A stretch of 46,422 nucleotides of DNA, from positions 3,752-50,173 of the IMG/VR virus record IMGVR_UViG_3300030098_003590. The stretch is one strand, 5' to 3'. This stretch comes from a virus. Position 1 is the stretch's first letter, and every line of letters starts with the position of its first letter. A program made the position numbers and the translations under genes. Under the pieces are notes generated by a model, which ran no database searches, had not been told where the DNA came from, and was given only the letters and a program-made list of their open reading frames with translations. This document shows positions 16,577 through 24,824 of the stretch, one piece after another.

Positions 16577-16971
16577 TAAATTACCCCTTTTATTTCTAAT
16601 ATTCTATCAAGCCCACTTGATGTTCTATGTTTATTTTCCGATATTAATTCTACAAGTTCTCTAAATGTTGCCCATTCACCTTTTGCATCAGGTAAATCGG
16701 GAACTAATTCTGTCAATTTATACAGATTTTTGATACCGCCAATCTTTAGAATTGGTTTTGGTCTAGTCTTTGATTCCTTTTCTTTGTAAGAAGAACTAAT
16801 TTCATGTTGAAGAAGAGTTCTTTCTACTGCTCTAAGAAATGATTCTTTAGCACGAAGAATAATTTTCACCCTTACACGATAGCCTATTTGGGAGTCTTTT
16901 GCTCTTTCAATATTGAAATCTAACTTTCCTGCTGAAAGTAAGATACCCACTAACATATCTTTACTATACAT
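16576..16971 (-). CDS. LAGLIDADG-fold protein with degenerate catalytic motif
   Basis: 131 residues, the size of a one-domain LAGLIDADG homing endonuclease. The motif region reads LVGILLSAG (residues 7-15), where the catalytic Asp position is Ala14. A later segment (LTELVPDLPDAKGEWATFRELVELI) resembles the second half of the fold, where such enzymes have an 'L-x-P-x-L' and 'K-x-W' pattern. Loss of the acid suggests a DNA-binding protein rather than a nuclease. It overlaps the P-loop gene by one base and shows no sign of being inserted. Family assignment is by eye only. Confidence 0.5.
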   Translation of the reverse strand: MYSKDMLVGILLSAGKLDFNIERAKDSQIGYRVRVKIILRAKESFLRAVERTLLQHEISSSYKEKESKTRPKPILKIGGIKNLYKLTELVPDLPDAKGEWATFRELVELISENKHRTSSGLDRILEIKGVI

Positions 16972-17320
16972 GGGAATCGCTCCTATAATGTCCTAAATAG
17001 TCATTTTTATATCTTAGATATTTAAGGCCATCTAAAACAACCTCTTTTACTATTTCTTCTGTATCTAACATATCTCCACCAAAAACAAAAGAAACAGATG
17101 TTCCTTGAAAGGCTTTCCAAGCCACCGCCATTTCTTCATCAATATATTCAATAAAAACAGCAACATCAGACTTGAATCCTTTAATATCTAAAAAGAAAAC
17201 TAATCCCTTTACTATTGTAGATAACTCTTCCTCTCTCAATGTTCCATAAATAAGAAATGTAAAACTAGTCGCTGTTCCAAACTCATCAATCCAATTTTGG
17301 ATTTGAGCATCATTGAACAT
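16964..17320 (-). CDS. Unrecognised alpha/beta protein (118 aa)
   Basis: Strand and helix alternate: TATSFTFLIYGTLREEELSTIVKGLVFFLDIKG, then VAVFIEYIDEEMAVAWKAF and a GTSVSFVFGGD strand. Acidic and soluble. It overlaps the LAGLIDADG-like gene. No catalytic motif. Confidence 0.5.
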   Translation of the reverse strand: MFNDAQIQNWIDEFGTATSFTFLIYGTLREEELSTIVKGLVFFLDIKGFKSDVAVFIEYIDEEMAVAWKAFQGTSVSFVFGGDMLDTEEIVKEVVLDGLKYLRYKNDYLGHYRSDSHV

Positions 17321-17326
17321 TAATTC

Positions 17327-17770
17327 TCATTCCTGCATATATTCCTTGTTTGAAGGCCAATATCCATTAGGTGCATTATTAGTCTCAAGCCAAAAGAGGT
17401 GCGCTTCTGTTATGCGTGAGTCGCCCCTGTTTATAGCGTTTTCTTCTGCGTTGCCTATCATGTTCGCAATTGCCGTCTCAACCCATTCAGTAATAAAAAA
17501 CCTAGCGTTGTTTGAAACTTGTAAATCTGTATTTTCACGAATTAACTTAGTGATACTAATTTTAGTTGTTGGCTTAGGTCGTTGATATTTGGGCTTTTCA
17601 GGAACAATAATTTGATTATCCTCAATGTAAGGACAATACTTTTGCAAAACTAATTTAGGTCTACCTTGCTCATGTAAGATATTTTTAAGATGAGCATATC
17701 CTTGCTCATCAATCTTTAAACATCTATAAGTTATAGAATCAATAATTGTCATTTCTCCTTGTTGTATCAT
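17327..17770 (-). CDS. Histone-fold protein with N-terminal extension
   Basis: 147 residues. Residues 70-130 (KISITKLIREN, VSNNARFFITEWVETAIANMIGNAEENAINRG, SRITEAHLFWL) follow the helix-loop-long helix-loop-helix plan of archaeal histones, including 'VS-x2-AR' at the loop L1/alpha 2 junction and '(S/K)RIT-x-AH' at the start of alpha 3. The first 60 residues are a separate strand-rich unit, followed by a Pro/Lys linker. Archaeal histones are about 67 residues, so this is a fusion. Possible roles are packaging of the replicating genome or a transcription-factor-like fold (NF-Y, CENP-S). The start at 17770 has GAGGG upstream. Confidence 0.65.
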   Translation of the reverse strand: MIQQGEMTIIDSITYRCLKIDEQGYAHLKNILHEQGRPKLVLQKYCPYIEDNQIIVPEKPKYQRPKPTTKISITKLIRENTDLQVSNNARFFITEWVETAIANMIGNAEENAINRGDSRITEAHLFWLETNNAPNGYWPSNKEYMQE

Positions 17771-18162
17771 AATTCATCCCTCGCTTGTTCCAAAACTTTT
17801 TGAACCAATTCTATTGGTTTATCTCTTTCTAAGAAATCTAATGCGGTCATAAGAACCGCCTTCAATTTATTATCATAAGTTGCTTTAGCCTCATCTACTC
17901 CCAAGTCTTTTCTTAAACGCAAATGTTGAATAATTTTTTCATTTGTGTTTTTTCTTTTATAGTCAGTCTCTCCTGCTTTTTCCATTAGAACTGCTCTTCT
18001 TTGATAAAGACCTTCAAGCCAAGATTTATTTGCTACCAATCTTTGCTTGGTGCTTTTAATGCGAGCATTAACTTGTTTCAAATTCATTTTGGAAATCTTT
18101 TGAGGTCGTCCAAAAGAATCGGGCATATATTTTACATTCCATTTAGCGTGTTCTTCACTCAT
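17767..18162 (-). CDS. Basic coiled-coil protein (131 aa)
   Basis: Lys/Arg-rich helices, 'NLKQVNARIKSTKQRLVANKSWLEGLYQRR' and further helices to the end (ALDFLERDKPIELVQKVLEQARDEL). Overlaps ligase and histone-fold genes by 4 nt. No known family. Confidence 0.5.
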   Translation of the reverse strand: MSEEHAKWNVKYMPDSFGRPQKISKMNLKQVNARIKSTKQRLVANKSWLEGLYQRRAVLMEKAGETDYKRKNTNEKIIQHLRLRKDLGVDEAKATYDNKLKAVLMTALDFLERDKPIELVQKVLEQARDEL

Positions 18163-19700
18163 TCTAATCTCTCCACATCTTTTAAAGTGTTAATATCCGC
18201 AACAAACTTATCATCACGAATACGAATACAACGGGGGAATCTAAGTCCTAAGTTATCTTTAGCATCACGACTAACTAAATCAGCCTTTACTTCAAGGATA
18301 ACAACAGGTGAAACAAAGAATTGTCCATTATCGAAGTTCTCAACATTACGTCTTAGTGTGTTGGTTAATTGAACTAAATCGCTATCCGAGAAGCCCGTTC
18401 CGCACCACCCAACGCTATGAAAACCATTATCAGCCTTCACGCCTAATTCAAAAGTGCCGAAAACATTGGCTCGTTTTCCTTCCCCGTATTTTGCGGAAAG
18501 GATAACAACATCCAAGTTTATCTGCGGAGGTTTGTATTTAGCCCAAAAAACGGAGCGTTTTCCTGATTGATATGGTTGGCTTGCATCTTTAACGATGATT
18601 CCTTCAAATCCTTCGTTGATTGCTTCATGGTAAAAGGCCATAATGTCGCCTTCGGTGATACGGTGTGCTTGATTAGGAAGGTCTTTCATCTTCTCTAATC
18701 GTTCTGTATATGATAAATCCATGACTGTTTCGTTGTTGAGCATCAGACAATCAAAAATAACCCATTCTACTTTGACCCGTTCCATAGCCTCTTGAACATT
18801 CTTTGAATGGACTCTTGTTCCCATTGTTTTATGGGGAGCAGGAGAGCCATTTTCTAAGATGGGATAGATTTCACCATCAAGAATAGCGTTTTTAACATCA
18901 TAGGCCTGAACCAATTCAACAACATCGGGGAATTGCTGTGTTACAATTTTACCCTTACGGTTAAAAATCATAGTTTTGTCGCCATCAATATGAATCTGGT
19001 ATCTGTTTCCATCGTATTTGTAATCAACAACAAAATCAGTCGGCCATTTATTCATCGGAACTTCCTTAGCAAGCATTGGACTGACAAATTTTCCGTAAGT
19101 TAAATCACAAGGAGGATTTAGATAGTTAGAATAATACTGGCAAACTACTTCAACAGAATTGAAATTCAAATGTTTCTTTACAACTGCTTGTCTCCTATTG
19201 TAATATTTAGCAATAATCTTCGCTACTGTTCCTTCGTTGATTCCATTTCTTGGAGTTCTGAGCAAATAGCGAATGAACCAGCGTCGTGCATTTGCAGACA
19301 TAGCCAAAATTGACTCTTCAATCATTGAAAATTCATTGGAATCAATCTTTCCACAATTCATACACAAAAGACGATGAACATACTGGACTGAAAAGTTTCG
19401 TTGCTTTTCAGCCGATGGGTCAAGATGGTAAATTGCTTCTCCTAAATCATCGTGAGCATACATTAATCCATCAATTTCATCATCAAATACATCGAAGATT
19501 TTAGCCATCCACTTCTTTGCTTTGGCTAAACCAAGATTATTTGCTTCTAATTTATCTTTATCAAGAATTTGAAGCACTAAGGAAGGATTGCTCTTACTTG
19601 TCGTAAAACCTTCCAAGTCTCTCGTAATCCGACGAATTTGCTGCGTCGGTGTCAATTGGTCTGTTGCTTGTAACATTCTGCTCATATTCTCCCATGTCAT
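18159..19700 (-). CDS. ATP-dependent DNA ligase
   Basis: 513 residues, a usual size for archaeal ligase. Motif I is YKYDGNR (lysine nucleophile about residue 228), motif III ILDGEIYP, IIIa VEWVIFDCLML, motif IV EGIIVKD and motif V WAKYKPP, followed by an OB-fold part. An N-terminal helical DNA-binding domain is present (LQATDQLTPTQQIRRITRDLEGF). It seals Okazaki nicks for the virus replisome. The start is taken as ATG 19700 with AAGGAG about 10 nt upstream; it overlaps the upstream gene by about 100 nt. Confidence 0.95.
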   Translation of the reverse strand: MTWENMSRMLQATDQLTPTQQIRRITRDLEGFTTSKSNPSLVLQILDKDKLEANNLGLAKAKKWMAKIFDVFDDEIDGLMYAHDDLGEAIYHLDPSAEKQRNFSVQYVHRLLCMNCGKIDSNEFSMIEESILAMSANARRWFIRYLLRTPRNGINEGTVAKIIAKYYNRRQAVVKKHLNFNSVEVVCQYYSNYLNPPCDLTYGKFVSPMLAKEVPMNKWPTDFVVDYKYDGNRYQIHIDGDKTMIFNRKGKIVTQQFPDVVELVQAYDVKNAILDGEIYPILENGSPAPHKTMGTRVHSKNVQEAMERVKVEWVIFDCLMLNNETVMDLSYTERLEKMKDLPNQAHRITEGDIMAFYHEAINEGFEGIIVKDASQPYQSGKRSVFWAKYKPPQINLDVVILSAKYGEGKRANVFGTFELGVKADNGFHSVGWCGTGFSDSDLVQLTNTLRRNVENFDNGQFFVSPVVILEVKADLVSRDAKDNLGLRFPRCIRIRDDKFVADINTLKDVERLE

Positions 19701-19830
19701 CTGTAATCATCTCCTTATTGTTATTTATTTCTTTAATCAGTTGTTTTAGAAGGCTACTGATTTTACCTTCATGCTTTTCCGAATATTCCCACATGGCTCT
19801 TGCCAAGTATATCCAATCACTCTTCTTCAT
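19594..19830 (-). CDS. Small helical protein overlapping ligase start (78 aa)
   Basis: ATG at 19830 follows GGTGGAAATA. The first 45 residues (SDWIYLARAMWEYSEKHEGKISSLLKQLIKEINNN) look like a real helical protein. The last 35 residues are read in a different frame through the ligase start, and are polar and less protein-like. Confidence 0.5.
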   Translation of the reverse strand: MKKSDWIYLARAMWEYSEKHEGKISSLLKQLIKEINNNKEMITDDMGEYEQNVTSNRPIDTDAANSSDYERLGRFYDK

Positions 19831-20167
19831 TATTTCCACCTTCAAGTCTTTGAAGAAGGCGTAAAAAATTCCACATTAACTGTTGAACAACTTCAACTTC
19901 TTCCTGCATTTGCATTTCCATAAATCGGTGCATCATATGAATAAAAGACGCTTGAGTAATAGCAGGTGCTAATCGTGCAAGAGAGTCATTATCATAGATT
20001 TCCCAATAACAGACGAAAGATGCTCTCGCCAAATAATTGCCATTCACAACATCATTATAACCTGAGTTAAAATGGTCTAATGCAGCATCTTTTAATTTCT
20101 TCTTCATCTGCTTTGACCAAGCATCAAATTTCTTGTTGTTCGTTGTAATCAAATATAGTTTATTCAT
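19817..20167 (-). CDS. Unrecognised helical protein (116 aa)
   Basis: Helical, with a Met-rich middle (SFIHMMHRFMEMQMQEEVEVVQQLMW) and an acidic end GGNNEEE that encodes the next ribosome site. Short overlaps on both sides. No family. Confidence 0.5.
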   Translation of the reverse strand: MNKLYLITTNNKKFDAWSKQMKKKLKDAALDHFNSGYNDVVNGNYLARASFVCYWEIYDNDSLARLAPAITQASFIHMMHRFMEMQMQEEVEVVQQLMWNFLRLLQRLEGGNNEEE

Positions 20168-20538
20168 TCTTCTTCCTCCAATGCATTAAATTCTGTCTTC
20201 CATTGACCCCAAAGATTACCACTACCCCTAAAGATTATTCCTCCCCTTTCATGCAACAAAGGGCGGATAGCCCTCATTTTATCTTCATAAGGTATATTAC
20301 CTGATGCAAAATCGTGGTTAAGTAAATCAATAGCCTCTACAATATGCTGTTCGGTATTTGGGAATGTTTCCTTATACCTATTAAGACAATAATCAAGCAT
20401 TCTATTATTTCTAGAATTTTCTTCTGATAGTTTTTGTTCTTCTTCAAGGCGAATTACCTCTTCTATTTGCGCCCATTGATTAAACACTTCATTGTGTTCA
20501 TTTTGTAGCCAATCTAATAATTCATTATATCTATTCAT
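20164..20538 (-). CDS. Unrecognised acidic helical protein (124 aa)
   Basis: Begins NRYNELLDWLQNEHNEVFNQWAQIEEVIRLEEEQ, an amphipathic helix, and ends FNALEEEE. It overlaps neighbours by 4 nt. No motif recognised. Confidence 0.5.
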   Translation of the reverse strand: MNRYNELLDWLQNEHNEVFNQWAQIEEVIRLEEEQKLSEENSRNNRMLDYCLNRYKETFPNTEQHIVEAIDLLNHDFASGNIPYEDKMRAIRPLLHERGGIIFRGSGNLWGQWKTEFNALEEEE

Positions 20539-21191
20539 TCTTGTTCACTCCTTTCTCTATGATACAGACTTATAGCCTCATGAACAACTTTGCATTGGTT
20601 TTTCCAATCTTTATTGTTTAGGCGATATTGCATTAAGTCCACTAAAAATAATTCTCCTCTTTTCCAAATAGAATCTTTAAGCGCATGAGCAGGTTCATAC
20701 CCTGCTCTTGTTGCTTTATCTACAAAATTTTGAGGAAGGGCAATTTCAAATAATTTGATATGTAAAAGAGCAATACTACTAATAGTATATTCACCGTCTG
20801 TATAATACACGCCTCTTTCAGTATATTCTTCATCAGGATAATTTTCTCTAATATAATTACAGGTGTTTAATCCTCTATATTTTTGACAAATAGGTAGTGA
20901 TTCAATATATTGAATCATATCTAATTTATCATAATTAGCACCGAAACGATTAGTGCGCTCAACTGATGGGAATACCCTAGATTTAACTTCATGGTAAGGA
21001 TAGTTTTCCTTATAGAAACCAATCATCTTTCTGCTTTTTTCTTTCAGTATAGCAATTTCTGTTTTTAACTTAATAGCCTTTCGTTCTTTATCCCATTCTC
21101 CAAATCCTTCAAGAACATCAGGATGAGTATTCTTTAGATATTCTCTAATCTTATCATACTCATTAGCCTTTTTCCATTCTTCTATACTCAT
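20535..21191 (-). CDS. Unrecognised protein (218 aa)
   Basis: Helical, charged N-terminal half, then a Tyr-rich region (NYDKLDMIQYIESLPICQKYRGLNTCNYI) and a more hydrophobic helix (SIALLHIKLFEIALPQNFVDKA). Two Cys in the middle. No signal peptide or catalytic motif. Part of a chain of coupled small genes between ligase and GroEL. Confidence 0.5.
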   Translation of the reverse strand: MSIEEWKKANEYDKIREYLKNTHPDVLEGFGEWDKERKAIKLKTEIAILKEKSRKMIGFYKENYPYHEVKSRVFPSVERTNRFGANYDKLDMIQYIESLPICQKYRGLNTCNYIRENYPDEEYTERGVYYTDGEYTISSIALLHIKLFEIALPQNFVDKATRAGYEPAHALKDSIWKRGELFLVDLMQYRLNNKDWKNQCKVVHEAISLYHRERSEQE

Positions 21192-21466
21192 TCTTCTTCA
21201 CCTAACCTTTTTTGTTCAGAATCCATAAATTCTCTCATCGCTTGATAAAACTTACCAAAACACAAATCAATATGTTCTTTTTGAACTCTACAACCTCTTC
21301 CACCTTTAGGGGGAACAGTCATACTATCTTCAACATACTGTGCAAATAAATCAATAATCTTTCCAGCGCACATTCCAAAACGAGGAACAGCATTATTTCC
21401 ATATTGTCTTTCTTTATTTGCCGCCCGTAGGCTTTTCTTTGATTGAACATCACTCACTCTTTTCAT
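21188..21466 (-). CDS. Unrecognised small basic protein (92 aa)
   Basis: Basic start (MKRVSDVQSKKSLRAANKERQYG), a CAGKIIDLFAQYVEDS helix, PPKGGRGCRVQK, and an acidic end GEEE. Overlaps neighbours. No family. Confidence 0.5.
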   Translation of the reverse strand: MKRVSDVQSKKSLRAANKERQYGNNAVPRFGMCAGKIIDLFAQYVEDSMTVPPKGGRGCRVQKEHIDLCFGKFYQAMREFMDSEQKRLGEEE

Positions 21467-21671
21467 CTAATTCTCTCCTTAAAATTTGTAATAACAATTT
21501 TGCTTCTTCGACATTCAACCGAATGCCCTTATTTGTTGGTTTGTCATTACGATACCAACGAATATCCATGACATCTAAATTCCAATAAATGCCACGCTTT
21601 ATTTTACAGTCCATTTCAGCATTACGGACTATTGTTCCTTTAACTTCTAATTCGTCTGTCAATTCATCCAC
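21450..21671 (-). CDS. Small protein (73 aa), strand-rich
   Basis: ELEVKGTIVRNAEMDCKIKRGIYWNLDVMDIRWYRND is mostly strand, followed by one helix (EEAKLLLQILRREL). It could be a small DNA- or protein-binding beta fold. Overlaps both neighbours. Confidence 0.45.
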   Translation of the reverse strand: MDELTDELEVKGTIVRNAEMDCKIKRGIYWNLDVMDIRWYRNDKPTNKGIRLNVEEAKLLLQILRRELDEKSE

Positions 21672-22054
21672 CCCTGTTTAAACTTCTCAAGGTCTTGTTT
21701 TGAAGTAAAATATCTTGGTGTATCTAATTCATCAAGGCGATTTACAACCCAACAAACACCACCGAGACTTGAAACCTGAACAATTTCAAATTGACCATCA
21801 TTTACTTCCAAGACTTCGGCAGTATTTACTTCTGGAACTAAACCATATTTACGAGTAATTTCTCTCGCAACATCATGTATATTTTCTACAACATACTTGA
21901 TAATATGTGCTCTTTGAATTGGAATCTTTGGGGCTACTTCAATTGCTAATTCTCCAGTCATATTACAGACTTTACATTTGTTTCCTTCACAAATAGGACA
22001 TTTAACTCTCGCTTTATGCGGTGCAGGTAAAGTTACTGTTACTGCTTTCTTCAT
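21659..22054 (-). CDS. DnaJ-type zinc-knuckle protein (131 aa)
   Basis: Near the N-terminus CPICEGNKCKVCNMTG gives a CxxC-x4-CxxC cluster with the Gly pattern of DnaJ central zinc repeats. The rest has helices (RAHIIKYVVENIHDVAREI) and strands. It lies two genes downstream of GroEL, so a protein-folding link is possible; no J-domain is present. Confidence 0.5.
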   Translation of the reverse strand: MKKAVTVTLPAPHKARVKCPICEGNKCKVCNMTGELAIEVAPKIPIQRAHIIKYVVENIHDVAREITRKYGLVPEVNTAEVLEVNDGQFEIVQVSSLGGVCWVVNRLDELDTPRYFTSKQDLEKFKQGWMN

Positions 22055-22173
22055 CCTTTATACCCCATAATTCGTTCTACTCTTTCATTTAGTCTGATTG
22101 CTAAATCATTATGACCTAATGCTTTCAGAATTGTAATAGCATCTACACATACATTGATTAGCCTATCTTCCAC
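22051..22173 (-). CDS. Tiny helical protein with GTG start (40 aa)
   Basis: GTG at 22173 follows GGAGG in the last codons of the upstream gene. The reading frame gives one helical unit (LINVCVDAITILKALGHNDLAIRLNERV) and stops at a TGA that overlaps the next ATG. Overlap signals on both sides support it. Confidence 0.5.
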   Translation of the reverse strand: MEDRLINVCVDAITILKALGHNDLAIRLNERVERIMGYKG

Positions 22174-22286
22174 TATTCTTCCTCCTTATCTATTTTTAGA
22201 CGGAATGCATCAAAACAATCTTGACACATACCAAATCTTCGCATATAGTAAGGCATCACACTTCTATTACATATTTGACATTCCAT
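22173..22286 (-). CDS. Mini zinc-finger protein (37 aa)
   Basis: CQIC near the start and CQDC 18 residues later make a four-Cys knuckle; ends KEEE. It has a GGAGGAATAAAT leader identical in form to many genes here. Probably a nucleic-acid or protein binding peptide. Confidence 0.55.
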   Translation of the reverse strand: MECQICNRSVMPYYMRRFGMCQDCFDAFRLKIDKEEE

Positions 22287-22288
22287 AT

Positions 22289-23779
22289 TTATTCCTCCAA
22301 TAATACTGCAACGTCTGTCGAATAAAACAATTGAGCAATTGACATGGCTGCTAAGAAACTATTCTTAGCAACCTTTACTGGGTCAAAAACTCCTGCATCT
22401 GCAAGATTTTCAAATTCACCAGTAAGAGCATTGAAACCTTCATCAGTAGCAAGAGGTGAAGGAATACTTTGATTAATTCCGCCATTTTGCATAAGGGTTT
22501 TCATTGGTTCTAATAACGCCTCTCTAAACCATTCTGGTAAAGGTCTAAATGATAATCTATAAAACGCATTACCTCCGCCAACAACAATACCTTCTTCTAA
22601 AGCAGCCTTTGTTGCGTGAAGTGCATCATCAAGTCTTTCTTTCTTTTCTCGCATTTCAATAGAAGATGAAGCACCAACCTTAATTGTAGCAACGCCACCC
22701 TTTAAACGAGCAACTCTTGATTTAATTCTAGCCAATTCATGTCCTTTCAAATCTTGTGCTTGTTCTTTCAATGAAGCGATTCTTTCTTTAGTTTCTCCTT
22801 CTCCACCAACAAAAGTCGTGCTTTCTTTGGTAATAACCACTTTAGCACAAGTTCCTAAATCGGTTTCTGTAAATAGTTTGGAGTCGTCCTTAGTTTCATC
22901 AATGAAAACCTTTCCGCCAACCAAAGACTGAATATCACCTAGTTCATCAATTTGAGCATCACCGAAGTTTGGTGCAAGAATTACTGCACATTCAACAGTT
23001 TTGTTCATAACATTCATCAATAGATTGTTAAGTGCTGAACCATCCATTCCTTTACACATAATTAGAAGGGGTCGGCTTTGACTGGCTGAATATTCAAGAA
23101 GAGGCATAATATCTTTAAAATGCCTCAAACCCATGTTTGACATAAAGATTACTGGGTTATCAAACTCAACCTTACCACTTTCTGTATTACACATAAGATG
23201 GCTCAAATATCCTTCTTGAATCTCCATACCATCACGAAGAATTAACTGAGTTTGATAATTATTTGATTCTTCAACAGTAACTACACCATCTCTTCCCACT
23301 TTAGATAAAGCGGCCTGAATTAGTTCACCTAAGTTTGAATCATTGTTTGATGCAATCGTAGCAACATTCTTAATATCAATATCTCTAACCTCAAGAGAGA
23401 TTTCATCAAGCCAATTAATTGTAAATTCTTTTAGACTATCCATCAACTCATTAAACTGATGAACACTTTCTTTTGGAGGATTGTTATACAAATTATTACA
23501 AAAAGCCTGTGCCAAAATACAAGCCGTTGTTGTTCCATCACCAGAACTATCTTGTGCTTTACTGGCTAAATTCTGAACTAATTGAACACCCATCTGAACA
23601 TAAGGGTCTTCATGTGAAACATACTTTGTAATTGTTACCCCGTCATTAATCACAACAGGAGGATTACCTTGCAAAATAACTGTTTTTGCTTGTGGCCCTA
23701 ATGTTGGCTTTACTGTATCAGCAACCAAATTAATTCCTTGTAATAGTTTTTCTTTAACTTCTTTTCCTTTAATAATCAT
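22289..23779 (-). CDS. groEL: Group I chaperonin (GroEL-type)
   Basis: 496 residues, shorter than bacterial GroEL (about 548). Features of group I are clear: KPTLGPQAKTVIL, DGVTITKYV, SSGDGTTTACILAQ (ATPase), TVEESNNYQTQLILRDGMEIQEGYLS, ERIASLKEQAQDL, RLKGGVATIKVGASSSIEMREKKERLDDALHATKAALEEGIVVGGG. The C-terminal GGM repeat tail is missing. A GroES-like gene lies two genes upstream. It could fold capsid or polymerase proteins. Group I chaperonins are bacterial and occur in only some archaea, so the gene was probably acquired. Confidence 0.95.
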   Translation of the reverse strand: MIIKGKEVKEKLLQGINLVADTVKPTLGPQAKTVILQGNPPVVINDGVTITKYVSHEDPYVQMGVQLVQNLASKAQDSSGDGTTTACILAQAFCNNLYNNPPKESVHQFNELMDSLKEFTINWLDEISLEVRDIDIKNVATIASNNDSNLGELIQAALSKVGRDGVVTVEESNNYQTQLILRDGMEIQEGYLSHLMCNTESGKVEFDNPVIFMSNMGLRHFKDIMPLLEYSASQSRPLLIMCKGMDGSALNNLLMNVMNKTVECAVILAPNFGDAQIDELGDIQSLVGGKVFIDETKDDSKLFTETDLGTCAKVVITKESTTFVGGEGETKERIASLKEQAQDLKGHELARIKSRVARLKGGVATIKVGASSSIEMREKKERLDDALHATKAALEEGIVVGGGNAFYRLSFRPLPEWFREALLEPMKTLMQNGGINQSIPSPLATDEGFNALTGEFENLADAGVFDPVKVAKNSFLAAMSIAQLFYSTDVAVLLEE

Positions 23780-23907
23780 TCTTCTTCCTCTCTTGATTTT
23801 TTATAAGCCTCCATAAGAGTCTTGAGAATTGATGGATGTGTCTGAGATACCCATAAAACAAACTCAAACATAATTTCTTTTGCCCTTTCTTCAGAAAATG
23901 TTCTCAT
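23776..23907 (-). CDS. Small helical protein between GroES and GroEL (43 aa)
   Basis: MRTFSEERAKEIMFEFVLWVSQTHPSI then a helix ending SREEE. TGA overlaps the GroEL start. Unknown function; its position suggests a link with the chaperonin. Confidence 0.5.
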   Translation of the reverse strand: MRTFSEERAKEIMFEFVLWVSQTHPSILKTLMEAYKKSREEEE

Positions 23908-24123
23908 TCAAAAAACCCCCAACAAATATTCAACAGGAACAATAATCATATCATCATGGGTAACAAAACGGTGTCTATCATCAAATAGAACTAATTTACC
24001 CTCTACTTCGGGCATTGAAGGACATGAATGCACAATACCTGTACTATCAATCCTAACTTGAATACCTGACTTAGAAACCGAGTTTTCAAGTTTGATTATT
24101 GCATAATTGCCCAATGCTTTCAT
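23908..24123 (-). CDS. GroES-like co-chaperonin, short
   Basis: 71 residues; GroES is about 97. It aligns by eye with GroES: 'LGNYAIIKLENSVSKSGIQVRIDSTG' matches the first strand and mobile loop (with GIQV in place of the GGIVL tripeptide), 'PEVEGKLVLFDDRHRFVTHDD' matches the 'KVGDIVIFND' core, and 'MIIVPVEYLLGVF' matches the C-terminal 'EVLIMSESDILAIV'. The roof hairpin is missing, as in some viral co-chaperonins. It is one small gene upstream of groEL in the same operon. Confidence 0.7.
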   Translation of the reverse strand: MKALGNYAIIKLENSVSKSGIQVRIDSTGIVHSCPSMPEVEGKLVLFDDRHRFVTHDDMIIVPVEYLLGVF

Positions 24124-24365
24124 TCTTGTTCACCATATCCAGCAATACGAATCCAACGCTTCTTTGACAAATCATTCTCATCAACAAAGGTATAAACATG
24201 AGTCTTGTAAAACTCCTTAAGCCTCTTATCTCGTTCTGTTTTCTTTGACCAAGTAATGCCTGTATCTTTACGACGCTTATTTTTGTCGTTAGGATGATTT
24301 TGCATATGTCGCTCTCTTCGTTCTTTTGTAGTCAATTTTTCTGGTATGTCTTTTTTCATCTTCAT
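24120..24365 (-). CDS. Very basic small protein (81 aa)
   Basis: Rich in Lys, Arg and Asp in the first 50 residues (KKDIPEKLTTKERRERHMQNHPNDKNKRRKD), then a more ordered segment (VYTFVDENDLSKKRWIRIAGYG). May bind nucleic acid. Overlaps the JAB and GroES genes by 4 nt; an alternative start is ATG 24359. Confidence 0.5.
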   Translation of the reverse strand: MKMKKDIPEKLTTKERRERHMQNHPNDKNKRRKDTGITWSKKTERDKRLKEFYKTHVYTFVDENDLSKKRWIRIAGYGEQE

Positions 24366-24823
24366 TCTTCTTCATCTCCCCATGTTTGTGTTTTTTCATG
24401 CTTATGATTTCTATAAATTCTGAGTTGCTTTGGGTTTTTCTGCACCCAAAAACCATAATGGCCTTGTCCTCCAAGAACCCACGCTGTTTCCATAATTGGT
24501 TGCCATTGTGAAACAGTCCGAATATCTGTTCCACTAAAGTATGCAGCACCAAATGGATGAGTATGAATCCAACACTTAATAGGCAATTTCATTCCCATTG
24601 GTGGCTCAAAAAACTCAACATATCCTGCTGAACCAGTAGTTACAAAACAATTATTATTACCATCAATAACAACTTGCACTTCAAGATTAGGAAGAATAAC
24701 TGTTGAAGCCTCCCAAATAGCATCATGAAATTCTAAATGATGCATATCTAAATTTTTATATGCCATTTGAACCCATTCTTCGGCTTTTACTCTCAATGCT
24801 TGTAATTCTTCTTCCTTTTCCAT
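24362..24823 (-). CDS. JAB/MPN (JAMM) metallopeptidase
   Basis: 153 residues. The metal site is complete: CWIHTHPFGAAYFSGTD gives H87-x-H89-P and S97-x2-D100, the JAMM pattern, with an upstream Glu (E39 or near). It is preceded by strands VQVVIDGNNNCFV. JAB enzymes cut isopeptide or C-terminal bonds of ubiquitin-like proteins. Two genes upstream is an E1-like enzyme, and a ubiquitin-like candidate is at 32915, so a viral tagging or processing system is plausible. Phage JAB proteins also occur in tail assembly (NlpC/JAB), but this one is in a non-structural region and lacks an NlpC domain. Confidence 0.85.
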   Translation of the reverse strand: MEKEEELQALRVKAEEWVQMAYKNLDMHHLEFHDAIWEASTVILPNLEVQVVIDGNNNCFVTTGSAGYVEFFEPPMGMKLPIKCWIHTHPFGAAYFSGTDIRTVSQWQPIMETAWVLGGQGHYGFWVQKNPKQLRIYRNHKHEKTQTWGDEEE

Positions 24824-24824
24824 T

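Noticed and set aside
24362-24823. JAB protein as a tail-assembly peptidase
   Set aside because: It is far from the structural genes, has no NlpC domain and lies in an operon with E1-like and Myb-like genes. Not fully excluded.
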